64,000 nt of DNA from Rhizoctonia solani. Its lineage: Eukaryota > Basidiomycota > Agaricomycetes > Cantharellales > Ceratobasidiaceae. The translations under genes were made by a program, and so were the position numbers. This document shows, piece by piece, positions 35,638 through 49,006 of this stretch. The notes under the pieces were generated by a model. That model made no database searches, was not told the DNA's origin, and was given only the letters and a program-made list of their open reading frames with translations. Positions within the stretch are counted from its first letter, which is position 1, and each line of letters begins with the position of its first letter. The stretch covers positions 3,410,001-3,474,000 of the forward strand of contig NC_057385.1 of the NCBI RefSeq assembly GCF_016906535.1, written 5' to 3'.

Positions 35638-37945
35638 ATCGATAGATGGCAGGTGGTTAGTGAGCTAAAGGAGTGGCTGGAGGGGTAATAAATTATATAG
35701 AATATAGAATATAGAATAACCAATCGAACGACAATGAATAGCCAATCGAGCTCCGCTTGCGGATGAGGTTGACACCACGAGTTGTGACAGCTATGGATCA
35801 TTCCGGACTAGACCACGAAGCTTGGCTTGGTCGCGCTTATTCGGAGATTGAAGGCGCATCTTGTACTCCCACCTATCTGAAAAAGATTGCTCCTGGAGCT
35901 GTTATCGCCCCCGCAAAGTCTTTCAGTCGGTCAGGGACTAGGAGAGATACGAGAAACCACTCATTATTATTTGAAAACATTACGAGAAGCAGAAAAAGCT
36001 GGTTAAGCCACGTGACCGATTTCCCCTAACGCATCTCTGTTTCTGGGTTCTGTTGATATAGTTCATAATTTATAGAATACGATCATCTGCAAAGGTCAAT
36101 TTTAAAGTCTTTAACAATAGGATAAAACTGTTCATAGATTAGCATCCGGCACATGTGTTGTATAGAAACTAAGTTCTTGTAATCGTAAGACCAAGTTTAC
36201 TATAAATAAAACTACCCATCACCATTGAGATGAAAGCCATAATAAATAGTTGCATAAGAGTTATGAGGTAATTTAAATTGACGCTCTTCATGCGCATTTA
36301 GCCTGCCGTTTATCAACGGCATACATCTCTCGCGTTGACCGAATCGCCCGCGATCATGACCCGTCGTAGCACGGATGAGCCGGGGAAGGACATGTGCGCT
36401 GAATCGACATGGCAACATCACTGAGGTCGAGAATGAAATGGAGTTTGAGCGAATATGCGCGTGAAATACAGGATTTTTTTTCAAGTGGAGATATGTCTGG
36501 AAGGTTGATTGATGGCTGTCATGTTGTAGAGAAGTGATGAATATGCCACGGCTATAGCACCAGCGTGCGAGAATATACTTGTGCGAGACATTATGCCACC
36601 AAGTCAGCGTATATCAAGACCCAGATGGAGGAATTGAGTGTTTCAATGTTTGGAATCTTAACCGATCCCTATCTATTCAACGCTACGGACTAGTTATACT
36701 GACGTGAGAATTGTGTGGCCTGGAGAAATGGCGAAATAATGAGCAAAACGCTCTCTTAGAAATAATTCGATTCTCATTAAGTACGTATCTCACTGTTAGC
36801 AGCGAGGTTCTTGAAGAGACTGAAGTAACACGTATCGCACTTATGGCGCATTGTGAATGTACTATTGTAGCTATACTACCCAAAATACCAGAATAATCTT
36901 GAGAATATTTAAGAAGATGTAAAGCTTAAGGGTAGTATCAGAAAATAACAAAGACCAGAGAGATATGCTAGTATATCTGTTAGAGCCCTCAATTACTGCC
37001 GTCCTTAGAGAGAGTTAAGAGATCACCGCGAACCCCGGACTGATGGGCCAGTTTCCTGATAGAGGAAGAACGTATACATCTGCGTCAAAGCCGTCTCAAC
37101 TGTCTGCTTAAACGTTTCAATGATATTGTTCTCCCCGGCGCTGTCAATACCGGCTGTGTATGCCAATCAAGTTGGATCGATCAGAGAGTGAGGTGAATCA
37201 TGAAGCTCCGGAGCGGTCGGGCGGGTTTGAACACGGACATGGCTATGGGCCATGGAACGGCCGGACAAAGACAGGCAGTTCATGAAAAACTACATGCGTA
37301 CCTAAAATTATCAAACAGGTACAGTTTTGTACCAGCTCAATAACATGTCACACATACTTCAGTCGTGGGTCACGGCCCATGGCCATAGTCTCTGGAAATT
37401 CAAAGAGAAACTGAAGTCCATGACAGCTCGCTACTTCCTCATTCTTCGACGGATTCGGAGAGAGAATGTCTTTGTTGGCGTACTTTATGAAATATAGTGT
37501 ATTACTTCTAGCCAGAGACTACAGTGCACATAGTAGTTGGATCGACTTCTGCCGTTTGAATTTGAAAGTACTATTTATAGGCGCATTTCAGCAGGCCAGG
37601 CGGGCTGTGTAAAGTTCCTCAAGCTGAGTAGCCAATGGATGTTCCGAACCCAACCTAGTATTGCGCATACCCTTAAAAGGGGCACATAATGCAACCACGT
37701 AGCGGATTCGCGAATCAGAATTTGGTCAAAAGAAAAAGGTCAAGGACCAGCCAGGCCTTACTTAGCCGCCCTTGGGATTGTATCATGGATCCTAATTGCA
37801 ATACAATTCGAGCTGAATTCAAATCTTGCTATAAATATATCTGGGATCCACCGTAACGCTAAGGAGTGTAACGCCATCAAATTGTTATTATGATGACACA
37901 ATAATTTTTAATCATGCTGGTCATACACTATATCAAACTGACTGT
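35638..37945. other. Intergenic, 2.3 kb inside the nitrate cluster
   Basis: It lies between the nitrate reductase start and the transporter stop. No open frame here has motifs, and no RNA was recognised. It should include the nitrate reductase promoter near 35640-36000. Confidence 0.5.
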
Positions 37946-39928
37946 TCATTTTGCTGGGACTCGAATCCAGACCAAGGATGCATTGAGGGTCATGACAATC
38001 ACACCACAAATCCAAAAGGCCTTGCCGAGCGGGGCAGGTTGGAATCGGAACACGAGTGCAAAGATGATTCCTCCGAGATTACCCATGCTGCCGACGATCC
38101 CACTCATGAGACCATTGGAATCTAAAGGTGCATAGTTATAATTTCATCAAATAACACGAGTTCAATCGGCTTACATGGATTACAGTGGGGGACGAGAGCA
38201 AAGTTTGCCCCGCAGCCTGCCTCGTTGAAGATCGCCATGACGACAAAGATCCCAATAATAGTTGCGACTGATAAAAGGCATTATTAGCACTGCGCAGCGG
38301 AGGTTTACAGACTACCCTTCTAGGACGCAAGACTCACGTTGGGGAGTACTTCCGCTTTTGTGGTGTGTCTCAATGTATAGGCCGAGAGCGATGGCCAAGG
38401 CTCCTTCAATGAATCCGCACAATAGCATGAACCATTTCTTCCCCGGAACGCCCCAACGACGATAGACTGCGTCACCGATCAGACCACCAAGCGGACGAGT
38501 CCATATATTGAGAAGGCCGTAGATGGCCGTGATCTGGTGGATCATGCCGACGGAGTGAGTTTCCGCAGAGAGGTGAAGAAATGAATACACATACGTATCC
38601 TGCCTCGAGTTGCCCAAATGTGGGTGATTGATAGAGACCGTAGAGGACATTGACCAAGTTGGCGTCAACGGCCAACTCAAACCCAAAGCTAAAAATAGGA
38701 TCAGTAAAGTTTCCGCAAAGAAGCAAGATGGCTTACGTAGTCACATAAGCAATAGCCGGAAGCCAGGTAAGTGGGTTTGATACAATGGCCATAGCGGTTT
38801 TAAGAGTAAGTGGCTCATTGACGGCCACATCGAGCTCGGATTGAACTAAAAATAAGATAAGAAGTGTATACCCACCCATTATAGTTGGATAACATACTAT
38901 TATTAGGAGCATCAGAAACTTCTTTGACCTGAACACTGACGCCTTGACTCTTCTCCTTATCGAAGTCCTTTTCGTTAACTTCCTTTTCTTGTACCATAAT
39001 GGGACCATGTCCCGGTACTGCGGTATGCGCAGAAAGTTTGTGTCGATCTTCCCATTTTCCGGCAGGATGATCCCACCCAAAGATCATTGTAAGTGCGGCG
39101 ACGGACAGCAGCACGGGCACTGGAACGGCCACAAACGCAACTCTCCATGCAATATGGTCGCTTAAACCAGAGTGAATGAGTTGCTGGAAAAGTGAGACCA
39201 TGATGATAAAGGTGATACCACCGCCCATGTTACCCCATCCACCCACAAGAGCATTGGCAGTGCCGACAACGTTTTTGTCGAAAAATGCTGTCGTCCAGGC
39301 TTGGCACGGGACAAATGTGCCCCCTAGAATGCCTATGAAGAAACGAATAGCATATAGGTGAGAAGCCTTAGTCGCAGTTCCAGCGAGTCCAGATGGAATG
39401 GCTCCGAGAACAAGGAGGCTTGCCATGACCTGATCAATAGTGAGCGATCGTAGAAATCTTATTGAAGTAGGAACTACCTTGCGAGGACCATAACGGTCGA
39501 CAAGAGGTCCAACGACTATACGAACCAAGAGAGTAGCTAGTAACGCAATAATGTTTGAGTTTGCTACAGGATAGATGTGTTTCAGACATCGAGAGCGAAC
39601 TTTGTTAAGAAGTATACGGACCAACTTGGGCATTGGTGAGCTTCAAGTCAGACTTTATAGCCTCCGGGATCAAGGGAGGGAATGCAAACCACGAAAGACT
39701 AATAAATAAAATGTGAATGGTGATCCCTGGGTGTCCATTGTCCGCAACTCACAAGGCAACCAGAAAGCCGAGCCAAGACAGATGAAAACTAACGCTATAC
39801 CGATTGTTCAAGTTGAAAATGGGAATAGTGTAGCTCTTGAGGTTTAGCGGATTGACTACGGGTGCTTTCCATAGCGAAGACCACCTGAAAGGCGGAGGTC
39901 CGTCGGAAAGAGCATCATGGGAATGCAT
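37946..39928 (-). CDS. High-affinity nitrate transporter (NRT2/CrnA-type, MFS)
   Basis: A 12-helix plasma-membrane symporter of nitrate. I chose ATG 39926-39928, which precedes SSLWKAPVVNPLNLKSYTIPIFNL. The family signature is visible at about 39200-39330: FFIGILGGTFVPCQAWTTAF, then NVVGTANALVGGWGNMGGG. A long cytoplasmic loop, typical of fungal NRT2, runs about 38940-39070 (acidic and Lys-rich). The C-terminal half has SFGFELAVDANLVNVLYGLY, NIWTRPLGGLIGDAVYRRWG and a second glycine-rich GIVGSMGNLGGIIF. The stop TGA is at 37946. It is divergent from nitrite reductase, with about 660 bp between the starts. Confidence 0.93.
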
Positions 39929-40587
39929 AATGCGACCGTGGAGAGCGGAAAACGTAAGTTGCAGGTGAATGAAGCACCAAAGAGACGCGGAAACTGCAGA
40001 CCCGCAAGATATAGTTCTTGAAGACCAGATACTGAGTATGAGCCAAGGCACAATCGAGTTAACGTGTCGATCGGAACGACAAGGTGCGCCGGGGATTCAG
40101 GAACTTTGCGCAGAAAAAAGTCCAGAACGATGAATAATAGCCCTGGTTATCATTTTCGGCCGAGTAAAGAACTCCATATTGAGAAGTTAATAACGAATAA
40201 AGCTTGAGATAACGGGGCGCGTTTGTATCAACGAACCAGCATATCTCCAAAGGTACAGAGATAAGAGCTGAGAAGCGCCACCGGAATCGTTTGCATCCGA
40301 AGCTGAGCGGCGCTTAATAGCTTCTGGCCGGGGTTCGAGGTGCTTTTTTGATTCCCCACAACAGTTGCTACCAGTCGCATGCGCGATCGTTTGATGCTCC
40401 CCCCTTCGCTCGCCTGCAATAGATTCGGGATATTTCCGCATGGCGAAAAACGTCCACCTATCAGGATGCTCGGGTTCGATATCCGATTCTATCAGGACAC
40501 CAGGCCCTTGGTGTTGCTCAAGCGCCTAGTAATAGCTGAGCATCTCCATGAATCTTTGCTCCGGACCCCGTTCGAACTACCTCCAGC
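39929..40587. promoter_or_regulatory. Divergent promoter of nitrate transporter and nitrite reductase
   Basis: This 659-bp spacer separates the two divergent start codons. HGATAR-type sites, recognised by AreA/Nit2-type GATA factors in nitrogen regulation, occur at 40147-40152 (TTATCA), 40207-40212 (AGATAA), 40458-40463 (CTATCA) and 40489-40494 (CTATCA). Such short sites are expected by chance too, so their role is an inference from the cluster. Confidence 0.45.
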
Positions 40588-43500
40588 ATGGCTCCAGTAG
40601 CTGTCTCTGAGCCCTCTATGGCTGATCGAAAAACCATATTGGTCGTCGGCCTTGGGATGGTCGGCATCGGTAAGATCTTCGTGCACGACCTGGTAGTCTT
40701 GACTTATATATGCTTACTAGCCTTTATCGAGAAGATACTGGCCCTAGATGATGAAAACCGTTATCGCATTGTGACTTGTGGAGAAGAGACGCATCTCGCC
40801 TACAATCGCGTACGTAACCAAAGGCTGGATACCGAGATGTATCATTAACCTCCACTTCTAACTAGGTCGCACTCACTGAGTATTTGTGAGCTTTTGGCAG
40901 CTGAACAACCTGTTTTCGAAGTCTGACAACGACCAAATTTAGCCAACACCGCTCCGTTGAGGAACTCTACCTCAACTCGCCGGCCTGGTATGCGGAGCAA
41001 GATCCTGAACGATTCACTTTCCACGTCGGAGAGCAAGTCACCAAACTAGACCATCAAGCACAATGCGCGACTACAAGCAAGCATCGCATTATTCCTGTAA
41101 GCCCATATGTACGACCTAGTGATGAGTGCACTCACCCTTTCGCAGTACGATGTATGTGTTCTTGCAACTGGTTCCGAAGCCAGCGTGCCCCCATACATAA
41201 CACCGGAAACCAGCCCTAAGACACGAGTGCGTAGCATGCGGACTGGAGGCTCCATTACATTAACTTTGTTTCCCAGGGTATATTTGTGTATAGATCTATC
41301 GCCGATCTCGATGCCATGCTCGCCTACTCTGATAGGCCTAATGTAAAGAAAGCAGTAGTTGTGGGGGGTGGCCTGCTAGGTCTTGAAGCGGCCAAGGCTC
41401 TTTATGACTTGTGAGTCGTCCCCCAGAGTTCTAATATATGAATTTACCCCCGCACTAGACCGGCCATTCCGGATGTAGCTATTATTAACCGCCAGGCTTA
41501 TCCGTTATCTCGCCAATTAGACAGCGAGGCCGGGGAAATGGTACTGCGTAAGATAGAAGGGATGGGTGTCAAGGTGATAACTAAAGTCAACGTCGCAAAC
41601 ATCACTACCAAAAAGATTGTGGGTTGCTTCTCGCTTTTTACGAAGCTTTTTCATCAAAAATAACCGTGTTCATGATTAGCCAGAAACAGAAATCGAGAGC
41701 GACGGGAAGTCCGAGGTGATGACCGGATTCGATCTCGTCGATGGAACACACGTGGAATGTGATTTAGCCGTCTTTGGTAGGTCAGCTCATTGTAGCTGGT
41801 TCCGTTGGATTTATTCGGTATCTGAATAGCGATCGGGATCAAGTCCCGGGATGACCTTGCACGATCAGCGAATATCGAATGCCACTCACGTGGTGGGGTT
41901 ATTGTGAATGATGATCTCAGTACTTCTGCACCGAATGTCTATGCCATCGGCGAGTGTACTAGTTGGAAGGGGAACACTTACGGGTTGATTGCGCCCGGAG
42001 GTAGGTACTCTTGAAAGGTCCATGAGCCATTGCTAACGTGCCTCTTAGTCGAGATGGCCGATATTCTGAGCTTCAATTTGACCCAAACACACAATGGAAC
42101 ACATAAACCACGCAAGATGAATGATCCAGACTTATCGACCAAACTCAAGTTGATGGGTGTCGACGTGAGTCAATGTCGAACCCGTATGATTTTAGGATGC
42201 GAAACGAGTTTGTAGGTCGCGTCGTTTGGTGACTTTTTTGCAGACAAGCGGATGCAAGAACGTATGAAGGCCGAAGAATCGGAGAGCAAAGCAAAAGAGA
42301 TTTCACAAGAAGAGTCGAACGGAAAGCCTTCAGTGTGGGAATTAAACACCTCCAATGCACCTTCTCTCAAGGTTGAAAATGGAAATCGGGTTTCCTTGAC
42401 CTCGAATGGTGCCAAGTGAGTCCATATATGCGAGATAGCGAGCAGATGGTTGAAAATGTGCCAAGGTCGTCGAATGGAAAGAGGATACATAGGCACCGGA
42501 ATATGAGGGATGAGCCTATCAAGTGTTTGACCTACAAGGATCCATTTTCGAGCGTGTACAAAAAGTACGCGGGGATGCTATGTGTTGATAAGCAGGTTGC
42601 TAATAATGGGTTTTAGGTATATCTTCAGTGCCGACGGGAAATACTTGCTAGGAGGTACGTATAGGAAATTATAGAAACTTGGAAATAGGCGTTGACCCAA
42701 ATCGTCAAGGTATGATGATTGGTGATACCAGCGACTATGTCAAACTTGTCGCGATCGTCAAGAAAAAGGTGTGCTGTATGTCCAAATAATAAAGTTAGCA
42801 ACCTTTGACCATGTTTCGGCACTCTCAGAAAGCATTAGACGTCCCACCTTCGCAGTTTATCATTGGTGCCAGCAAGGGTGGTGACGAGGACGGCGCAGAT
42901 CTAGACGACGACACACAGATTTGTAGTTGCCACGTGAGTATCCAGGAAATGGACTCTTTTTCGGAAGTGAATAAATTTCGATATCCAGAATGTCACCAAA
43001 GGGCAAGTTGTGGATGCAGTCAAGAATGGTGTCGACAATATCGGGGACATAAAGCTCAAAACTAAAGCTGGCACAGGTGCGTGAATCGCATTTGTTGTAC
43101 ATCTCGTACGCTGATGTAGCCTACCTAGGGTGCGGTGGTTGCATCCCCCTGGTGACAAACATATTTAAAGTGAGTGCCCTGTTGAAGCAGTTAGATGGTA
43201 CTAACCGAATGTAAGGTCGAGATGAAGAAAGCAGGAAAAGAGACTAACAACAATCTCTGTGTTCACTTTCCGATGTCTCGAACTGATCTCTTTAACATTG
43301 TCAAGTACGACCACTTGCTCGATCTCTTCCGTAAACCATCTTTGACATACTTTTTTCAGAATCAAGCAACTGAGGACATTCAATGAGATCGCTGTAGTCG
43401 TCTCGCCGATTCCAAAGTGTGTGGGATGTGAGACCTGCAAACCTGCGATCGGGAGCATCTTGAGTTCACTTTACAATGAACATGTGATGGATCCCCCTCA

Positions 43501-45785
43501 CCATCAATTGCAAGATACGAACGACAGATATCTGGCGAATATCCAGCGAAATGGCACGTTCTCCGTTATCCCTAGAGTAGCTGGAGGAGAGGTGAGTAGT
43601 TCTCAAGCTAAGGGTGGTGGAGCAGATGATCAAGGGATGGCCACAGATTACGCCGGACGGACTCATTGTAATTGGTCAAATTGCAAAGAAATGTGAGTAA
43701 CCAAGTTTGGTAATATTGAGTGATAACACGTGCTGATCCCGAGATGTTCAAACAGACAACCTTTATACGAAGATTACCGGAGGGTAAGTTTGACCTTCTT
43801 AAGTTATTCAAGCCCGTACTAATTATAAACAGGCAAAGAATAGACATGTTTGGTGCACAGAAGCAGGATCTGCCCGATATCTGGGTGCGTATATTTCGCT
43901 GGTGTGCCTTCAGATATGAACCTACCCCGAATTGTAGGAGGAGCTGGTAAATGCCGGATTTGAGAGCGGGCACGCATACGGGAAATCGTTGCGGACAGTC
44001 AAATCATGCGTAAGTAGTATTTTTTACGAAGTCAGCAACTTCCTAAACGGCTATTGTTTCCTAGGTTGGAACTGCCTGGTGTCGCTATGGTGTAGGTGAT
44101 AGTGTTGGCCTGGCAATTCAGCTCGAGGAGCGATACAAGGGCGTCAGATCGCCTCACAAGATCAAAGGTGGCGTTAGTGGCTGTATTCGCGAATGTGCGG
44201 AAGCACAGTCTAAGGTAGGGATTCTTGTATAACCTAGGCATTTTGTGACTAACGGTATAACAATAGGATTTTGGTTTGATTGGTGGGTTTTGCTGAACTA
44301 TATGCGTAGCGCACATACTTATAGATTTTATCATATAAATAGCGACGGACAAGGGTTGGAATGGTACATTCAGATATCATACGTATCGGACAATTATATG
44401 GACTAATTGGGTGCACACAGTTTATCTCGCAGGCAACGGCGGGTCGAACCCCCGCCATGCAACCCTTTTTGCGACCGATGTTCCTCCCTCCAAGGTCGTA
44501 CGCATCATTGACAGATTCTTGATGTTTTACATTCGCACAGCGGACAAATTGATGCGCACGTGGGTTTCAGCATATGATCAAGTCTCGCGCGTCAGACTGA
44601 CGAAAACTTGAAACAGTGCCCGATGGATAGAGCAATTCGAAGGAGGGATTGAGGTAAGTGAGGCATTTGCCGTATGATCTACAGGCTAACAACCACCTAG
44701 AAACTGAAAAAAATCATCCTCGAAGATGAACTAGGCGTATGCGCCGACCTTGACCGTGAAATGGATGCACTCGTAGGGACGTACCAGTGTGAATGGACTA
44801 CCGTTGTCAAGAACCCAGAGCGTCGAAAGCAATTCCGCCAATTTGTCAACTCGGTGTGTTTCAGTTATACGCCACATTGAATTAAGTTAGAGATCTAATT
44901 ATTACTTCCCAGGATGAGCGGCAATCTCAAATCGAGCCCATCATTGAACGTGGTCAAACTCGACCAGCAGACTGGCCCAAGGAGTTCCCTCCTGTAAAAT
45001 TCAACGAATCAGATATCCCCTCGCCCAAATCGCAGTGGAGTTGGCAGCCTCTGGCCAAGACGTCGGACATGCGTCCCACTCCTGCGGGTACAACGTACGT
45101 TTGCCAACAGGAATGAAGTTCTAGTGTGGTACTCATAGTTTACCAATTACAGATCCGCAGTGGCCAAGTATGGAGACACGCAGATTGCGATTTTTCATGT
45201 ACCTGGTCGGGGCTATTTCGCTACTCAGCAGGTAGGCGTAACAAAACATCGTGCGAATAATCTCACTTGCTAATAGATACCGCCAGATGTGTCCTCATAA
45301 ACGAGCGTTCGTTCTGGATCATGGCATAGTTGGAGACGTGAGTAATTGGCTAAACTAGAAGACCTGGTTTTACAATTAATAAATCAAATAAGGATGCGAA
45401 CGGGAATCTCTACGTCTCATGTGAGTATTATCTAATTTGTGTAACGATAGTAGGTACCAACCGAGTATGATCAGGTCCTCTGCACAAGCGAAATTATGGG
45501 TTGAAAGGGGGCAACTGCAGCAGCGACCCTGAAATGAAGATCCTCACCTTTGACGCCAGGGAGGAAGATGGGGTTATCTCGGTTCTGCTCCCCGATTCTG
45601 ACGCCCTCGACTCGGTCATTGGTACCAGCAAGTGGATGGTTCGTCAAGCTACCGCACAAGTTTACGGCAAAGGATCTGCGGGTATGATTGAAATCATTGG
45701 TCCGGATGGCCGAGTAGCACCCGAAATCGCCAAGGCAGCTTGTGCAGGAGGGTCAAGTTGCGGAGACAGTAAACTCGAGTGGTGA
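40588..45785 (+). CDS. Assimilatory nitrite reductase with C-terminal Rieske domain
   Basis: Reduces nitrite to ammonium with six electrons from NAD(P)H. It starts at ATG 40588. The FAD/NAD domain has ILVVGLGMVG, THLAYNRV, LATGSEASVPP, VVVGGGLLGLEAA and NVYAIGEC. The BFD-like [2Fe-2S] domain has CSCHNVTKGQVVDA and GCGGCIPL (about 42920-43150). The sirohaem/[4Fe-4S] region has CVGTAWCRYGVGDS (about 44070) and SGCIRECAEAQSKDFGL (about 44180-44270). The Rieske domain has CPHKRAF (about 45290) and CPLHKRNYGL (about 45475-45500). The stop is at 45783-45785. About 25 short introns are likely. A frame break lies near 42435. This is the third gene of the cluster. Confidence 0.95.
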
Positions 45786-46018
45786 TTTATATTTTCTGAG
45801 ATTCCGACACAGGCTTGTGTTGTATTATAATCGCATTGCGGTCGTGTAATTGAACAATGTTATCCTACTTTCCACATACAAACAAACCGTTCTGGTAAAG
45901 ACGGATACAAATTAGGATAGGCTCAGCCCGAGAAATCGTAAGGGAATAAAAACAAAAATCAAGAGCACAACAACAAGGAAGGAGCGGCGACTGGAGGTGA
46001 AGATAAATAGAATAAGAT

Positions 46019-47833
46019 TTAAATAGGCACGGCGACGAGGATGCCTGAGACGATCAAGGCAAACAGGGCTGCAACCACCATGGAACGAATAACAACCTCC
46101 CATTGAGCCCTACTAATCACCGGACTGCTAACGCGAGTGACAGGACCAGCTACCTTGGTCAACATTCTCTTGATCCCGTTTCCGCGAGCAGCTTCGAGGG
46201 TAGGAGGGCCAGAAGTAGAGTTCAAAGTCTTGGAAGGAAGTGCGTCGAAATCAAAGTTGAACTTGGTGACGCTCGATCGGGCACCAGCGGTCTGAGCAGA
46301 GGCCGACGGGGCGATAGTCGACTCTACGTAGGTGCTCGCATGATCGCTCATAGTCGCAGTGTCGTCATCGTCCTGAGAGGGAATAAAGCCCGCAGTCTCG
46401 AACTCGAACGCCGATTCCATAATCGGGGTTCCTGGGCGGATGCGTGGAAGAACGTAAACATCCGGGCGGGAGCTGAGATCAACGTGAGCGCGAGCTTGTT
46501 GAGGAGAGTGCACAGCATTCGGGTACTGGACAAAACTCGAACCGAGGGGTTGGCCCTTGACGTCGTGTGAGGTGTCGATGGTCGTGAATGATGCTTGATA
46601 GGGGGATTGTGGCTCGCGGGGGACCGGGGCAGAGATAGCTGGTCGTACCAATTCGAAAGGGTGCAGTTGGCGAGAGCCGCCCATCAAATACTACATCCAG
46701 TTAATAAAATTCCAAAGCCAATACAGTTGGAACCTACCAGAATTAGACAAACACCGTTGGCAGAGCACAAGAATACAGTAAGGCCGAGCCAGAGTGGAGG
46801 AATCATCCCGAATCGAATGTACCGGTTTCGTTCAGAGAAGTGACTAACCATCAAAGGCGCAAGCGCGATCGCCATGGTCAACAATCCCCCAAAGATCACA
46901 CAAAGCACGCGTTGGGTGCCCGCATTGCGGCTGCGGGACTTGACAAAACGGCGAGCCGAGGTACGAAGCATGACCTCGACATCCGTTCGGATGGCGGCAA
47001 AGGCGTCGGGGTGTGGAGGTGCTGGGGTCTCCTGGTGCAACTCCGTCGACGAGGCCATCGACGAGGGCATAGAACTCAGAGATGCGCACAGCGGCAAGGT
47101 TGAGCTCGTACTGGGAGTCGGATGAGAAGAATGTTGCCTTGGCACGAACCAGCGAGTGATAGAGGCGAAGCGGAGAGTTACCAGCGTGATAAAGTGCAGC
47201 ATAGTCGTTGAGCCAGAGAAGGAAATATCTAAATGATGAAATTGGTGAGTCAAATTAAAAGGGAATATCAAAGAAGAGAATAGAAGAGAAGAGAGCTAAG
47301 AATGAGATAGTTGAGTTGATAATGATTTTTCACTCACAGGTTCTCTGCTCCATACTCCTCGAACAAGAGGTACTGTTCGAAATCCTTGAGACTCAAGGGT
47401 GAGAGATGCCGCATCGCCAAAATTTCATCAAGGCTGACAGACATTTCGGGAACCACTAGAAGGTGAGCAGGCAAATGATAAGCATACAGTCGGCAAAATA
47501 AGAAAGTAAATGAAATGGGAGGGGAAGAGGAGGGAGGGGCTGAAAAACCAAAGCAAACTTGCGAGACTTGTACTGACTTGTCCATTGCTTCCCAACACTT
47601 TTAACGCTCGGAGGCCTGGCGAGCCTACTTGGGATGTCGAGTAGGGTAGATCCCGAAAATACATACGGGCGAGGCCTGGGTGGAATGCTGTTGTCTAGCG
47701 TAGACCTGGGCGGGGTGTTGGTATTGATAGGAGGGGGATAAACCGAAGGTGAAGCTTTGGCTGTAGAAGCGGACATTTCGCCGTCATTGATTTTATCGGA
47801 CTGAAAGTTGAGAGTCACGGGTGGCCGAGCCAT
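46019..47833 (-). CDS. RGS-domain protein with three C-terminal membrane segments (Rax1-like)
   Basis: It starts at ATG 47831-47833 with a Pro/Ser-rich N-terminus. The RGS-like part reads SLDEILAMRHLSPLSLKDFE, QYLLFEEYGAENLYFLLWLN and SQYELNLAAV (about 47470-47080). Membrane segments follow: VLCVIFGGLLTMAIALAPLM (about 46880), IPPLWLGLTVFLCSANGVCL (about 46780), and VVAALFALIVSGILVAVPI at the very C-terminus (ending TAA 46019). A low-complexity loop separates segments two and three. RGS plus three helices is the layout of fungal Rax1, a polarity factor. Family membership is inferred from layout. A frame break may lie near 47000. Confidence 0.65.
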
Positions 47834-48412
47834 GTCGAATCGCAGGAGAAGAGTATGCGAGGGCAAAGAGAACGAGCGGAGGATAGAAGGCCACGAGTGG
47901 GAACGACATAAACTACGGCGGGAATTTATACTCTGAGAGTACAATCTGAAAATGACCAAATTAAAATAGAACGCCCAATGCTCACTGAAATTCGACTAGT
48001 CAATCGTGGTCCAATTTATTTGTCTTATTAATTTGCCCGCGATAGAAGGCGTTGAGTTGCGGGTTCTCATACCCCTCTTGGTCTCCCGATGACCATCCGA
48101 GGCCATTACGAAAGCGTCGCGCAGCAGCCGAGCGGGAGTATTTTCGGGAAGTGTGGAGCTAGCCGCAAAAAATACGAGGCGTACATCGAATATACTGTAC
48201 CATCAATCTCAGCGCGAGGGGGAGGGACCAGCAAGGACTCTGGTTGTGTCGGTATTTCAGATCTAGACTAGCAGGTTAAATTGATTTCAGAACCCGGACA
48301 CTCGGTATGAGAACAGCCAAACAAAGCCTTACAAGGATTGGTCACGTGGGTATTGTGACTTGATCAGCGGTTTACTTCTGGACTCGAGGAGTGGGTTGAT
48401 AATTGGACCATA
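47834..48412. promoter_or_regulatory. Divergent promoter region of Rax1-like gene and HAP3
   Basis: A CCAAT motif occurs near 48011, and inverted CCAAT (ATTGG) motifs at 48337-48341 and 48402-48406. A CACGTG E-box lies at 48343-48348, directly beside one of them. Since HAP3 is itself a CCAAT-binding subunit, autoregulation is conceivable but unproven. A small frame at 48089-48271 is not called. Confidence 0.35.
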
Positions 48413-49006
48413 ATGTCGATGTCTGGCGCAGGCCCCTCGCAACCGGCGAACATAGAAAACAGCAGCGGAATCATGCTAATTGATCCGCATAATCCGCACG
48501 CTCCACCCGAGGAGCCGCACAACATCACGGAGCAGGAAGTGGGCGAGTATCGAGAACAGGACAGGTACCTTCCGGTGCGTATTCAGCAGGCCCCACTCCG
48601 TATTCTCCCGCTCTCAACCCCGTGGTCTGTTCAGATCGCTAATGTTGCCCGAATCATGAAAGCCGCCATACCGGAAAACGCCAAAATTGCAAAGGATGCA
48701 AAGGAATGCCTCCAAGAGTGTGTCTCCGAACTCATAAGTTTCATTACCAGTGAAGCCGCCGAAAAATGTTTCATGGAGAAACGGAAGACTATCGGCGGAG
48801 AGGATATTCTCTATGCCATGACCAGCCTAGGCTTTGACGATTACGAGGCCACCCTCAAGATCTATCTCGCCAAGTTGAGGCAGGTAAGCGCCATGTCACT
48901 TTGAATGTGCGCCGATTGATCTCGCCCGATCCAGCACCAAGCCGCTGCTGCTCAAGGCGTTCATCCCCCGGATGAAGACCATCACTCACACGATGACGAA
49001 GAGTAG
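48413..49006 (+). CDS. HAP3: CCAAT-binding factor subunit HAP3 / NF-YB
   Basis: A histone-fold subunit of the nuclear CCAAT-binding complex. ATG is at 48413. The first exon is acidic and ends REQDRYLP. An intron of about 60 nt (GTGCGT to GTTCAG, about 48574-48633) joins it to the histone fold: [54 protein letters not shown], and YLAKLRQ. A second intron (GTAAGC to ATCCAG, about 48883-48936) leads to a short His/Asp-rich tail ending DDEE at TAG 49004-49006. No frame damage was seen. Confidence 0.95.

Noticed and set aside
46103..46570. A 155-codon plus frame
   Set aside because: It is antisense to the Rax1-like gene, whose frame has a membrane segment and a stop consistent with the upstream exons.
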